Position numbers and translations under genes: made by a program. From NCBI RefSeq assembly GCF_028446585.1, contig NZ_JAPFQL010000017.1, forward strand, positions 1 to 41,161: DNA of 41,161 bases, given 5' to 3'. Shown in pieces: positions 7,012-16,825 of the stretch. How positions within the stretch are numbered: the stretch's first letter is position 1; each line of letters opens with the position of its first letter. Source of the DNA: Intrasporangium calvum. GTDB taxonomy: Bacteria > Actinomycetota > Actinomycetes > Actinomycetales > Dermatophilaceae. The notes beneath the pieces are model-generated. The model searched no databases and was not told the DNA's origin. It worked only from the letters and a program-made list of their open reading frames with translations.

Positions 7012-8881
7012 GGGTTGCTCCCTCGTTCCGGTCGGGGGCCGTCCCCGTCAGGTTCAGAACCCGGGCGTAGAGATCTGCGTAGGTGAGCTCGGCAGCACCC
7101 CAGGTTCGGTTCTCATGGACCCAGCGTCTCGCAGACTGACCCATGCGTGTCCTAAGCGCTGGATCATACAGCAGCACCTTCAGCGCCTCCGCCCACGAGG
7201 CGGGGTCGTCAGGGGCCGCGACGAGGCCTCGTGAGGGCGGCTCACCCTCGGTCCGGAGGCCCTCGTCGGCTCCGACGAGCTCCACGAGCGGAGGGAGGTC
7301 GCTGACGACGACGGGCCGGGCGGTCGCCATCGCCTCGAGGGGCTTGAGTGGGGGAACCAGGCTGGTGACGGGAGTGCGACGCCGCGGCACGCAGAAGACG
7401 TCCAGCGCCGCGTGATGGTCACGTGCCGCAGCGTGCGGGACGCGTCCGGTGAAGACGGCGCGCCCGGGGTCCAGGCAGTCGTGGGCGATTCGCTCCAGGT
7501 CGCGCCGCGCGGGTCCGTCGCCGACGACGAGGACCACGAGCCCCGGATCATCGACGAGGGCCGCGGCGCGAAGCAGCACGTCGACACCCTCGTAGTCGTT
7601 GAGCGTGCTCACGAGGCCGACGACCAGCGCGTCCGGGGCGATGCCGAGGCGGCTGCGCAGTGCGGTCGCGTCGGGTGGCGGGGTGAGGTAGTCGGCGGAC
7701 ACCGCGTTGCCCACCACCGTCACCTTGTCCATCGGGATGCCTCGCGCGACGATGTCGGCGCGCATCGGCTCGGAAACCGTGACCACCGCCGCAGCAGCGC
7801 GCATGCAGGCGGTCTCGGCGGCGCGGGAGAGCCGGTAGAAGTCCGAGTCGGCCCGCCCACCCCTGCTCCGCCACGTCTCCTCGAGGAAGCCGCGCGCCTC
7901 GTAGATCACGGGGCGATCGAGCCTCAGGCCGGAGAGCAGGGCCGCTTGACCGTTCTCGTGGCGGCTGTGGGCGTGGAGCACGTCCACGTCGAGGCGCCGG
8001 GCCAGCCGGGTCAGGTGCTCGACATGGGCCTCGAGGCGGCGGTCTGCTCGTACGGGCACGCCACGCAGCGGGAGGAGTCGGTGGGTGGGCACCCCGTCGT
8101 GGTCGAAGTTTGCCGATCGAGAGACCCGTCCGGTGTCGACGGGAAAGCCGAGCCGCGTCACGACCCGAGCGTCCAGGCCTGCGGCACGCTGGGCGGCGGC
8201 GATGCCCTGGGTCCGGATCGTGTACCCGGCCTGGACCTCCGGCAGCGCATTGGTCACGACGTGCAGGACCGACGTGCCGGGCGGGAGGGGGTGTGGCGAG
8301 CCGACACTGGACGGCGCCGGCTGCGCGGGGAGCGCCTTGACCTGTCGCGCCTCGAGCACGGACAGCTGGCCGCGCAGGCTCGTCGCCAGCCGGCCTCGCC
8401 GCCCGCTCGCGCCGCGCTCCGCGAGCCCGACCGCTTCGCTCAGCGAGCCCTCGGACCATGCAGCGAGAGCGCTCAGCCGGAGGCGGGCCGGGTCCCTTTC
8501 AGGGAGGCGGTGCACCGCTGTGTCGGCGAGGTCGGGGCGGTCGAGCACGGCGGCGACGGCCGCCGCGGCGCGCAGCTGCCCGGGCGTGCCACTGCTGATG
8601 AGCGCCCGTAGTGCCTCCAGGGCCTCCTCGCGTCGTCCGGCCGCCGCGTCAGCGACCACGGCGAGGCCGGGGACATGGCCTCGGACACGGGAGGAGCGGA
8701 CCAGCTCCCTGAGCGACGTGGGCCCGGCGCGCAGGACCACGGAAGCGGCCTTCCAGGGATCACGGCCAAGGTGCTGTGTGAGGACGGCCGCCAGTGCCGG
8801 CACGTTGGCGAGCAGGGCGGCGATCTCGACGGTGTGGTCCGCGTGCACGTCCGCGGACAGTCCGAGCCGGGGTCGCGCCAT
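7001..8881 (-). CDS. GT4 glycosyltransferase with N-terminal helical (TPR-like) domain
   Basis: The 626-residue protein has two parts. Residues 1 to about 200 are alanine- and leucine-rich helices resembling degenerate TPR or HAT repeats. Residues from about 205 on form a GT-B glycosyltransferase: SVLHVVTNALPEVQAGYTIR, VTRLGFPVD, DVLHAHSRHENGQAAL, YEARGFLEE, a donor domain with GLVSTLNDYEGVDVLL, GDGPARRDLE, FTGRVPHAAAR and PLKPLEAMATARPVVVS. It is a paralogue of the product of 14595-16745, sharing the VTRLGFP and ETW/EDL elements. It is the first gene of the minus-strand operon and diverges from the gene at 8938 with 56 bases between. No clear ribosome binding site precedes the ATG. Confidence 0.87.
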   Translation of the reverse strand: MARPRLGLSADVHADHTVEIAALLANVPALAAVLTQHLGRDPWKAASVVLRAGPTSLRELVRSSRVRGHVPGLAVVADAAAGRREEALEALRALISSGTPGQLRAAAAVAAVLDRPDLADTAVHRLPERDPARLRLSALAAWSEGSLSEAVGLAERGASGRRGRLATSLRGQLSVLEARQVKALPAQPAPSSVGSPHPLPPGTSVLHVVTNALPEVQAGYTIRTQGIAAAQRAAGLDARVVTRLGFPVDTGRVSRSANFDHDGVPTHRLLPLRGVPVRADRRLEAHVEHLTRLARRLDVDVLHAHSRHENGQAALLSGLRLDRPVIYEARGFLEETWRSRGGRADSDFYRLSRAAETACMRAAAAVVTVSEPMRADIVARGIPMDKVTVVGNAVSADYLTPPPDATALRSRLGIAPDALVVGLVSTLNDYEGVDVLLRAAALVDDPGLVVLVVGDGPARRDLERIAHDCLDPGRAVFTGRVPHAAARDHHAALDVFCVPRRRTPVTSLVPPLKPLEAMATARPVVVSDLPPLVELVGADEGLRTEGEPPSRGLVAAPDDPASWAEALKVLLYDPALRTRMGQSARRWVHENRTWGAAELTYADLYARVLNLTGTAPDRNEGATRGT

Positions 8882-8937
8882 ACGGGCATCTTGGCACAGG
8901 TCAGGAGCACCACCTGAGGGCTGTCACACTGGTACGC

Positions 8938-10821
8938 ATGACCTCACGCGACACCAGTCTTCGACGTGACTGGAACCGAGCGATCAAGGTCGTGGGTGAG
9001 GCGATGACCGATCGTCGGGTCAGGAGTGACCTCCCGCGCAAGCTGCGCAAGGAGGTCCACCGCCGGGTCCCGGCGCTGCGGCCCAAGGTCAGACTGCGCA
9101 CCTCCCTCCCGGTGTTCGACCTGCCCGACGGCCCCGTCGTCCGCCCGGAGATCCGGGCTGCCGTGATCCTCGACCCCTTCTCGTCGCTGGCCCTGCGGTA
9201 CGAGTGGGACCAGGTCGAGGTGCGACCCGGCGAGTGGCGCGAGCAGATGAGCGAGCCCAGGTTGCCCGACCTGCTCTTCGTCGAGTCCGCCTGGCAGGGC
9301 AACGGCGGCTCGTGGCGGCTGGCGATGACGGCGACGGGAGCCATCCGGGACGAGCTGGAGGAGCTCGTCGAGTGGGCCCGCGAGCACGGCGTCCCGACGG
9401 TCTTCTGGAACAAGGAGGACCCACCCAACTACGAGCGGTTCATCGAGACGGCCCGCTGGTTCGACCACGTCCTCACGGTGGACGCCGACCGGCTGCCGGA
9501 CTACCGCAGGGACCTGGGCCATGACCGGGTGGGCCTGCTTCCCTTCGGCGCGCAGCCGCGCCTGCACAACCCGGTGCTTCGGGATCATGGGCGACAGCAC
9601 GAGGTCGCCTTTGCCGGCACCTACTTCACCGACAAGCACCCGGACCGGCGCGCGCAGGTGGAGACGGTGATCCGGCCGGCGCTGGCCCACGGCCTGCACG
9701 TCTACTCGAGGATGGCGCTCGAGGACAAGCGCTACCAGTTCCCGCCGGAGTTCCGTTCCAGCGTGGTGGGATCGCTCCCGTACGAGCGGATGCTTGCCGC
9801 CTACACGTCGTACAAGGTGTTCCTCAACGTCAACTCTGTGACGACCTCTCCCACCATGTGCGCCCGCCGTCTCTTCGAGCTGTCGGCGGCCCAGACTCCC
9901 GTCATCAGCGGGCCGGCGACCTCGATCGAGCCGTTCTTCGGTGACACGATCACGGTCTCGGAGAGCGCGGAGGAGACCGAGCGGGCCCTCACGGTCCTGC
10001 TGCGACACGCGGAGTACCGAGACCGGATCGCCCTGCGTGCGCACCGACGGGTGTTCGACGAGCACCTCTACCGTCACCGCGTCGCCGAGGTCCTCGCCCG
10101 CATCGGCCGCCCGGTCCCGGACATCGACCAGTCGATCAGCGCCGTTGTGCCGACCATGCGCCCGGAGCAGCTCGACAACGTCCTCGACTTCGTCGCGGCC
10201 CAGTCCCACGCGCAGGTCGAGCTCGTCCTCGTCACCCACGGCTTCGAGCACGATCCGGCCGACGTGGCGCGCCGCGCGAAGGATCGCGGCATCGAGACGC
10301 CCGTGCTGCGGCCTGCAGACTCGTCGCTCACACTCGGGGCGTGCATGAACCTCGGGGTGGAGGCGGCGTCGGGCCGCTACATCGCGAAGATGGATGACGA
10401 CAACGTCTACGCCGAGCACTACCTGCGGGACCTCGTCCGCGCCTTCGAGTACACCGATGCGGTGGTGGTGGGCAAGTGGGCCCACTATGCCCACCTCACG
10501 GCGACCGGTGCGACCCTGTTGCGCTTCCCTGACGCGGAGCATCGCTACGTCAAGCTCGTCCAGGGCGGCACCATGATCCTGCCGCGGCAGGTCGCCGCCG
10601 CAGAGAAGTTCGATGACGTGCCCCGTCGGGTAGACACGACATTCCTGGACAAGGTGCGTGCCGCCGGAGGAAAGGTGTACTCGGCGGATCGCTTCAACTT
10701 CGTCTCCATCAGGTCCACGAGCCCTGACGGCCACACCTGGCCCATCACCGACATGGAACTGCTCGCTCGCCGTTCCACCCTGGCCTTCTACGGAGATGCA
10801 ACCACTCAGGCGACTGTGTGA
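8938..10821 (+). CDS. Two-domain glycosyltransferase: CgeB-like GT-B domain plus GT2 domain
   Basis: A 627-residue protein. Residues ~60-390 resemble the CgeB/Glyco_trans_1_2 family: VFWNKEDPPNYERF, EVAFAGTYFTDKHPDRR at about 222, and RLFELSAAQTPVISGP near 311. Residues ~400-620 form a GT-A fold GT2 domain beginning ISAVVPTMRPEQLDN, with LGACMNLGVEAASGRY and the metal/nucleotide motif MDDDN (D486-D488). A late ADRFNFVSIR segment is shared with the protein of 16826-18634. Two active domains in one chain would add two sugars or make a repeating disaccharide. The ATG at 8938 lacks a good ribosome binding site, and CACACT 7 bases before it could be a leaderless -10 box. Longer in-frame starts overlap the divergent gene and are rejected. 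Confidence 0.85.
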   Translation: MTSRDTSLRRDWNRAIKVVGEAMTDRRVRSDLPRKLRKEVHRRVPALRPKVRLRTSLPVFDLPDGPVVRPEIRAAVILDPFSSLALRYEWDQVEVRPGEWREQMSEPRLPDLLFVESAWQGNGGSWRLAMTATGAIRDELEELVEWAREHGVPTVFWNKEDPPNYERFIETARWFDHVLTVDADRLPDYRRDLGHDRVGLLPFGAQPRLHNPVLRDHGRQHEVAFAGTYFTDKHPDRRAQVETVIRPALAHGLHVYSRMALEDKRYQFPPEFRSSVVGSLPYERMLAAYTSYKVFLNVNSVTTSPTMCARRLFELSAAQTPVISGPATSIEPFFGDTITVSESAEETERALTVLLRHAEYRDRIALRAHRRVFDEHLYRHRVAEVLARIGRPVPDIDQSISAVVPTMRPEQLDNVLDFVAAQSHAQVELVLVTHGFEHDPADVARRAKDRGIETPVLRPADSSLTLGACMNLGVEAASGRYIAKMDDDNVYAEHYLRDLVRAFEYTDAVVVGKWAHYAHLTATGATLLRFPDAEHRYVKLVQGGTMILPRQVAAAEKFDDVPRRVDTTFLDKVRAAGGKVYSADRFNFVSIRSTSPDGHTWPITDMELLARRSTLAFYGDATTQATV

Positions 10822-10885
10822 CCATGGTCCGTCGTCACGACGCCCTGTTGACCCTTGCCCTGCCGAAAAGGAAAGCCTGCTCCGG

Positions 10886-12922
10886 ATGACTTCTGCCGCC
10901 ACGAAGCCACGTAACACCATGCGGGGGGACATCGAGGGCCTGCGATCGATCGCGGTGCTCTTCGTGCTGATCTACCACCTTGGCGTGGACCGGCTCTCCG
11001 GTGGGTTTGCGGGTGTTGACGTCTTCTTCGTCATCTCCGGGTTCCTCATCACGTCCGGTCTGCTGACGGAGGCGGAGCGCTCGGGGACCGTGTCGCTGCT
11101 GAGGTTCTATGCGCGGCGAGCCCGCCGTCTGCTGCCGGCCGCGACCGTGGTGCTCGTCGTCACCGCCTTGGTCGGGTGGCAGGTGATGCCGAAGAGCCAG
11201 TGGTCCGACCTGTCGACCGACGTCATCGCAGCCGCTCTCTACGTCGTCAACTGGGCTCTCGCGTTCCGGGCGGTGGACTACCTCGCGGAGGACGCCGCCG
11301 TCTCGCCGGTGCAGCACTACTGGTCCCTTTCGGTCGAGGAGCAGTTCTACGTCGTCATTCCGGTGATGATGCTCGTGCTGGCGTGGGTCGCCCGCCGGTT
11401 CGGCTTCAGCATCCGGCGCATCATCACCATCGCCTTGGCGGTGATCGTGGCCGTCTCCCTCATCTACTCGATCCGTCACACCGACTCCGCCCCGCAGACC
11501 GCGTACTTCTACTCGACGACCCGTGCCTGGGAGCTGGGGATCGGCTCCCTCCTGGCCTGTGCTGTACCACTGCTCAAGCGGATGGCCGATCGGACGGCCC
11601 TGCTCGTCGCTGCCGCGGGCCTCGCGCTCGTCATCGGTTCAGGACTCGTCATCTCGACCAAGACGCCGTGGCCGGGGTCAGCGGCACTGTTCCCGACGAT
11701 TGGCACCGCAGCCGTCATCGCGGCTGGAGTGGCGAACCCCCTGACGCCCGTCGGTCGGCTGTTGTCGATCCGGCCGATGGTGTGGATCGGGGGACTCTCG
11801 TACTCCATCTACCTGTGGCACTGGCCGCTCATCATCCTCTCGGGCTATGTCGTGGACCTCACCCGGTGGCACAAGGTCCTCATCGCTGTGGCGTCGGTCG
11901 GCTTGGCCTGGCTCTCGAAGCATCTCATCGAGGACCCGATCCGGTTCGGCCCGCTGTTCGCACGCCGTACCGCCCCGACCCTGGCCATGGGGGCAGCCGG
12001 CATGGCGCTCTCACTCGTCGCGGCGTCAGTCGTCTACGCGCAGGCGCCGCGCTTGGAGCAACGACCTTCCGAAGCGCGGGGAGCCGTCGCACTGGGTCCG
12101 CCCGAGGAGAACGGCAGCGCTGCTGCAACGCCGGACCTGACTTCACAGATCACCCGTTCGGGCAAGCTCTACCCCGAACCGGCCCTGGCTCCGCAGGACA
12201 TCCCTGCCTACTATGCCGACGAGTGCCAGGTGCAGGTGGGAGTGACGGACTTCGACCCCAGCTGCGTCTACGGGGACCCGAACGGCTCCATCACCGTTGC
12301 GCTGACGGGTGACTCGAAAATGGGCCAGTGGTTCGACGTCATCAATGCGGTCGCAAAGGATCAGGGCTGGCGTCTGGAGCTTTATCTGAAGAGCACGTGT
12401 GGGCTCAACCCCGAACAGCCTGCTGAGGACTGCCGCGCCTTCAACGTGAAGGTGATGGACTGGCTCACCAGCCCCGAGGGCAAGGTCGACATCATGATGA
12501 CGTCCGCCGGGCGGGGATATGCCAGCAAGCTGGACGCCTATGTCGCAGGCTACGACGCCTACTGGAAGCGGCTCGAGGCCGTGGGGACAAGAGTGGTCGC
12601 CGTCAGCGACACCCCGGGCGCCGGATCGCCTCCACGATACGAATGTGCTGAGGAGAACCCGGACGACCTGCTCGAGTGTGCGTTCAGGGCCAGTGATGGT
12701 CAGGGCACCGCAGCTCTGCGCGAAGCCGCGCAGCTCGATCGAGAGCGAGTGTGGCTGGACCTCAACCCCTGGGTCTGCCCGGAGATCGGCGGGAAGTGCC
12801 CAGTGGCCGTTGGCGGGGTGCTGATCTACCGTCAGGGCAGCCACGTGACGAAGACTTACGCGGACACGATGCGCCCCATCATCGAGGACCTCTTGGCCAA
12901 GCGGGGACTGCTCACCCGCTGA
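10886..12922 (+). CDS. Membrane acyltransferase 3 with SGNH domain (OafA/YrhL type)
   Basis: This 678-residue protein likely O-acetylates the surface glycan. Residues ~10-400 are the acyltransferase-3 membrane domain of about ten helices: RGDIEGLRSIAVLFVLIYHL with H31, GGFAGVDVFFVISGFLI, RFYARRARRLLPAA, YWSLSVEEQFYVVIP and SYSIYLWHWPLI. After the last helix (about 370-390) comes a linker and an extracytoplasmic SGNH hydrolase-like domain with GDSK (S477) and a closing QGSHVTKTYA histidine. In known two-domain members the membrane part passes acetyl groups to the SGNH part. The ATG at 10886 is chosen; a weak AAGGAAAG lies 13 bases upstream and an ATG at 10919 is possible. It follows the glycosyltransferase by 64 bases. 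Confidence 0.92.
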   Translation: MTSAATKPRNTMRGDIEGLRSIAVLFVLIYHLGVDRLSGGFAGVDVFFVISGFLITSGLLTEAERSGTVSLLRFYARRARRLLPAATVVLVVTALVGWQVMPKSQWSDLSTDVIAAALYVVNWALAFRAVDYLAEDAAVSPVQHYWSLSVEEQFYVVIPVMMLVLAWVARRFGFSIRRIITIALAVIVAVSLIYSIRHTDSAPQTAYFYSTTRAWELGIGSLLACAVPLLKRMADRTALLVAAAGLALVIGSGLVISTKTPWPGSAALFPTIGTAAVIAAGVANPLTPVGRLLSIRPMVWIGGLSYSIYLWHWPLIILSGYVVDLTRWHKVLIAVASVGLAWLSKHLIEDPIRFGPLFARRTAPTLAMGAAGMALSLVAASVVYAQAPRLEQRPSEARGAVALGPPEENGSAAATPDLTSQITRSGKLYPEPALAPQDIPAYYADECQVQVGVTDFDPSCVYGDPNGSITVALTGDSKMGQWFDVINAVAKDQGWRLELYLKSTCGLNPEQPAEDCRAFNVKVMDWLTSPEGKVDIMMTSAGRGYASKLDAYVAGYDAYWKRLEAVGTRVVAVSDTPGAGSPPRYECAEENPDDLLECAFRASDGQGTAALREAAQLDRERVWLDLNPWVCPEIGGKCPVAVGGVLIYRQGSHVTKTYADTMRPIIEDLLAKRGLLTR

Positions 12923-12967
12923 CCATCGCCGGGTTGTCACGAAGGCATCGCGCCGGACGCACGGCTC

Positions 12968-12982
12968 GGGTGAACGTCACCC
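12968..12982. terminator. Short hairpin between convergent genes, weak candidate
   Basis: GGGTGA-ACG-TCACCC forms a 6-bp stem in the 62-base gap between the acyltransferase stop and the stop of the convergent membrane protein gene. It is the only stem I see there; its strength is marginal. Confidence 0.3.
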
Positions 12983-12984
12983 AC

Positions 12985-14598
12985 TCAGTCCTTGCTGGTT
13001 CGCCCTTGCGAGCACCACGGGCGATCCCACTGGTAGTCAAACGCCTTCTCGTAGTGCGGCAGGAACAGGACGAAGTATGGACTTCGGCCGGTCATCCCCC
13101 TCCACTGCCGGGCGATGAGACACCGGCGCTGCTCTGCCTTGGGTTCCGGGGATCCGGTGACCAGCTGCGCCTGGGCCGACTCCCACAGGGCGTACTGGTC
13201 CATCGCCCGCAGGGTCTGGACAGCGCTGACGTTGGTGGGCCAGACGAGGATCCCAACAAGCAGGGCGAGGGTTGCCGGCCCTGAGATGAGGACTGCGCGG
13301 CCAACCCGCGGTCGACCGGGAAGGGCCAGGGCGCCCAACGCCAGGACCCCGGCGAGGCAGGCCCAGATCCACGGAGTGCCCCGATAGGTGGAGCCCAGCG
13401 ACGAGACGATCTGGGGTGACTGCACCGACACCGAGAGGATGACGGCGGCGGCAAGGGCCGAGGCGACGAGCGCCATGGCCAGAGCGAGCATGGGCTGGCG
13501 CTCGCCGGCAGCGAGACCGGACCACAGGTTCGTTCGGCGGGTCATCAGCAGCGAGAGCCCGATCGCCACGAGCAGGCCCCAAACCCAACCTGACCCGCCG
13601 AACGGCTGCGGTACCGGGAGCCCGACCCCGACGTCGTCGATCACCCGGGTGATCCCGACGCCCGGCAGGGCATTGATCAGTTGCAGGGCGGCCGTGCGGG
13701 GAACGGCGCCGGTGAGGTCGACCTCGAGCCCCACGTAGGTCACCTTGGTGGCCGCCTTGATCGCCTCTCGGCTCCACCAGACCGCCGCGAGCCATCCGCC
13801 GGCGAGGGAAGCGATGAGGACGATCCGGTGTCTCCACGGCGCCGGGCCCACCATGGCCAGGAGAAGAACGCTGAAGGGGGTGGCCGCCCAGTGCATCTCG
13901 TAGCTGAGCATGATGACAACGCCGAGGAGCGCCAGCCCCAGGGCGCCGACGACCTTGAAGACCGGTCCGCGACGACTCCAGGACCGAAGCGTCCACAGCG
14001 AGGCAGCGCCGGCGAGAAACATCAGGGTGATGCCTCCGATGCAGAGCACGACGAATGTCGTCCAGCCGTTGCGCGTGGGCGAGACCGTGGTGACGCCGAG
14101 GGCCACCAACGCCGCGAAGATGAGCACTGCAGTCCGGCGCAGGTGTGGGTCCAGGCGCTCGCCGTCGCGACGGCGGAGCTGGGCGAGCAGGAGAGCGAAG
14201 GACAGGACGGCCAGAACCAGCAGCAGGATCTTGACGATGCCGTGGACGACGAAGAGGGGTGTCCCGGTCGAGAACGCGAACTGCATGCCGAGGAAGTAGA
14301 CGACGTGCTGGGCGAAGACCCCGACCGGGGCGATCCGCCCCGCAGCCATTCGCCACTCCATGTCGTCGATCGTCCAGGGGAGGACATTCAGGAGGTTGCC
14401 GTCCATCCGGTACGGCGCGGCCGGGTAGTGGTATCGCTCGTCGGACGTGACCGGAGCCAGGACCCACGGGAGCAGCAGGCCAAGGAAGCCGATGCCCAGA
14501 GTGACCCAGACGGTCCACGCGGGGAGGCGACGGAGCAACTGGTCCACCCGGGCAGCGTAGGCAGGGGGTGCCGACTCGGCAGGTGGGGAGCCGGTCAT
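12985..14598 (-). CDS. Polytopic membrane protein of unknown function in the glycan locus
   Basis: The 537-residue protein has roughly ten to twelve hydrophobic helices from residue ~28 (TVWVTLGIGFLGLLLPWVL) to about 470, followed by a polar tail of about 65 residues with two Cys. The first extracytoplasmic loop carries TSDERYHYPAAPYRMDGN; a DE pair there recalls the catalytic loop of GT-C glycosyltransferases, but I cannot assign it to a family. Its ATG overlaps the TGA of the upstream GT4 gene (ATGA), so the two are probably translated together. Roles as GT-C transferase, polymerase or flippase partner are all possible. Confidence 0.75.
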   Translation of the reverse strand: MTGSPPAESAPPAYAARVDQLLRRLPAWTVWVTLGIGFLGLLLPWVLAPVTSDERYHYPAAPYRMDGNLLNVLPWTIDDMEWRMAAGRIAPVGVFAQHVVYFLGMQFAFSTGTPLFVVHGIVKILLLVLAVLSFALLLAQLRRRDGERLDPHLRRTAVLIFAALVALGVTTVSPTRNGWTTFVVLCIGGITLMFLAGAASLWTLRSWSRRGPVFKVVGALGLALLGVVIMLSYEMHWAATPFSVLLLAMVGPAPWRHRIVLIASLAGGWLAAVWWSREAIKAATKVTYVGLEVDLTGAVPRTAALQLINALPGVGITRVIDDVGVGLPVPQPFGGSGWVWGLLVAIGLSLLMTRRTNLWSGLAAGERQPMLALAMALVASALAAAVILSVSVQSPQIVSSLGSTYRGTPWIWACLAGVLALGALALPGRPRVGRAVLISGPATLALLVGILVWPTNVSAVQTLRAMDQYALWESAQAQLVTGSPEPKAEQRRCLIARQWRGMTGRSPYFVLFLPHYEKAFDYQWDRPWCSQGRTSKD

Positions 14599-16745
14599 GC
14601 GCCCGTCAGCCGTGCATACGCGGCGTCCACGACCCGGACCACGTCGGACCAGTCCCGCTCTGCGAGGACCCAGTCGCGAGCCTGCGCTCCCAGCTGGGCC
14701 CGCAGCTCCGGCGAGTCGAGGTAACGGCGTAGCCGAGCGGCCAGGTCGGTGCTCGACCCCTTGTCGAAGACGAGGCCGCGCACGTCCGGCTCCACGATCT
14801 CGGTCAGGGCAGCGACGGACGAGGAGATGACCGCCTTGCCCATGGCCATGGCCTCGAAGGGCTTGATCGGCGAGATCAGCTCACACACGGGCAGCGGGAG
14901 CCGCGGGAAGGGGGTGATGTCGAAGATCGACAGGTAGCGAGGGACCTCGGCGTGAGGGACGCGGCCGGTGAAGGTCACGACGTCGGTCACGTCAAGGTCG
15001 ACGGCGAGCTGGCGCAGGCGTCCCTCGAAGTGGCCGTCTCCGACGATGACGACACCAAAGTCCTGGCGCTCCCGCTTCAGCTCGGCAGCGGCCTCAAGGA
15101 GGAGGTTGAGCCCCTCGTAGTCCACCAGACCGCCGGCATAGCCGATGACCGTCCGCCCGGTCAGTCCGAGCTCCGCCTGCAGCGCCTCGTCGCGCGGGCG
15201 CGGCTCGAAGTCGGCGGTGTTGACGCCGTTGGGGAGCACCTCGATGCGGTCCGCCGGCCCGCCCCGCCGGATCATCTCCTCCCGCAGCGCCTCCGTGATC
15301 ACGAAGGTGAGGTCGGCATTGGCGACGATGTGGTTCTCCAGCCCGGTGAGGTACTGATAAGCGTCCGTGTTGGCGAAACCGGGATGGCGCGAGACCTTCA
15401 TCAGGTCCTCGAGGCCGCGCATCTCGTAGACGAAGGGGATGCCGAGTCGCCGGGCCGCAGCGAGCCCGGCCAGGCCATTGTTCTGAAAGCTCGAGGCGTG
15501 GATGAGGGCCACTCGACGGCTCCTGGCCTCAGCCTCGATGCGGTGGCTGAAGCGCTCGATATAGGAGCTCATCGGAGTCGTGGAATAGGTGCGCTCGCCG
15601 GGCTCGAGCAGCCGTCGGTATGTCACGCCGTCCACCACGTCGACGTCCGGTACGACCTTCGTCTCGGCCTTCGGCCAGCGGTCATAGGGGAAACCCAGGC
15701 GGGTCACGGCCTCGGCGTCCCACCCGAGCCGGCGGAGCCCCGACAGGATGCCGTGCGAGCGAGTGGCGTAGCCGCCGGACCAGTGCGGCAGCGACTGCGC
15801 GAGCACGGACAGGGTGGACCGCGGCTCCACCTCGTAGGACCGCTCCCGGGCGGGCTCCACCGGCCACCCGGCCCGGACGATCCCCAGCTTGTCCATGGCC
15901 TCGACGTGCGTGGCACGGGCGGCTCCGTGACCGGTGGCGGATCCGAACGCTGCCTCGGCGATCACGGCCGCCTCGCCGAGGTGCCCGGACTTGAGGGCAC
16001 GGGCGGCGAGTCGCCGCAGGGTCGCGGCAAGGTCGCGCCGCACGGTGCGCCCTCGCACGACGTCGGCGAGCAGGACCCAGTCCTCCAGGTCGCTGGCCCG
16101 GAGGATCGCCCGCTCGCCACCGTCGGTGGCATCGCGCGCCTCGGAGCGAACGAGCTCGGCGAGCTCGGTGGGGGTGGCGTTCGCGGTGCGGCGCCTGAGG
16201 TTGTCCAACCGGATCAGCGCGCTCGTGGGCGGGGCATACGTCCAACTGCCGGCGTGGTCGAAGAACGCCTGTGCGACGTCCCGGTCCTCGGTGGTGAAGG
16301 CCTCCGCCAACTGGGCTGCCTCGTCGCGGTTGCGCGGCGTGACCGAGCACGCCTTCGACGCCACCTCGGCGAGGTCGTCGACTTCGCCGAGGGCGCTGGC
16401 AATGCCGGCGTGGGCGACGAGTGCGGGGACCGCAACGCGCGACCGGCTCGTGACCTCCCGGATGGCAGCCAGGGCCTCCGTGGATTGGCCGCTGGCCCAG
16501 AGTGCCTCGGCCCGGACGGCCGCCAGGCTCGAGGGCAGGCGGTCAGCCGGGCGCCGGTCGACCAGACGGAGGGCGTCCTGTGGGCGCCCGACCTTGATCA
16601 GGTGCCGCGCCCGCGCTGCCAGGGCGGCTCGGCCTGCACCGCCACCCTGACTGGGCAGGAACGCGATGGGGCCCAGCGGCGCGTGTCTAACGACCTTGCG
16701 TGCGTTGGTGATCGCCGATGACCGGAGGCTGGACTTGCTGGGCAT
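14595..16745 (-). CDS. GT4 glycosyltransferase with long N-terminal TPR-like domain
   Basis: A 716-residue protein. Residues ~40-290 are repeated helical pairs rich in Ala and Leu (RARHLIKVGRPQDALRLVD, AEALWASGQSTEALAAI), consistent with TPR-like repeats for protein contacts. Residues ~310-716 form the GT-B transferase: LSVLAQSLPHWSGGYATRS, VTRLGFPYD, IHASSFQNNGLAGL, YEMRGLEDL, VLPNGVNTADFEP, GYAGGLVDYEGLNLLLEA, GDGHFEGRLR and SPIKPFEAMAMGKAVIS. It shares its layout with the product of 7001-8881. AAAGGA lies about 5 bases before the ATG. It is downstream of the GT2 gene by 80 bases and overlaps the membrane protein gene. Confidence 0.88.
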   Translation of the reverse strand: MPSKSSLRSSAITNARKVVRHAPLGPIAFLPSQGGGAGRAALAARARHLIKVGRPQDALRLVDRRPADRLPSSLAAVRAEALWASGQSTEALAAIREVTSRSRVAVPALVAHAGIASALGEVDDLAEVASKACSVTPRNRDEAAQLAEAFTTEDRDVAQAFFDHAGSWTYAPPTSALIRLDNLRRRTANATPTELAELVRSEARDATDGGERAILRASDLEDWVLLADVVRGRTVRRDLAATLRRLAARALKSGHLGEAAVIAEAAFGSATGHGAARATHVEAMDKLGIVRAGWPVEPARERSYEVEPRSTLSVLAQSLPHWSGGYATRSHGILSGLRRLGWDAEAVTRLGFPYDRWPKAETKVVPDVDVVDGVTYRRLLEPGERTYSTTPMSSYIERFSHRIEAEARSRRVALIHASSFQNNGLAGLAAARRLGIPFVYEMRGLEDLMKVSRHPGFANTDAYQYLTGLENHIVANADLTFVITEALREEMIRRGGPADRIEVLPNGVNTADFEPRPRDEALQAELGLTGRTVIGYAGGLVDYEGLNLLLEAAAELKRERQDFGVVIVGDGHFEGRLRQLAVDLDVTDVVTFTGRVPHAEVPRYLSIFDITPFPRLPLPVCELISPIKPFEAMAMGKAVISSSVAALTEIVEPDVRGLVFDKGSSTDLAARLRRYLDSPELRAQLGAQARDWVLAERDWSDVVRVVDAAYARLTGA

Positions 16746-16825
16746 GTGGTCCTTTCGAGAGCAGAGAGGTCACGCGGGGAGGGGGCGCCGACGCCCAGCG
16801 GCCGCCGAACTGGTCGGCCCCGAGG

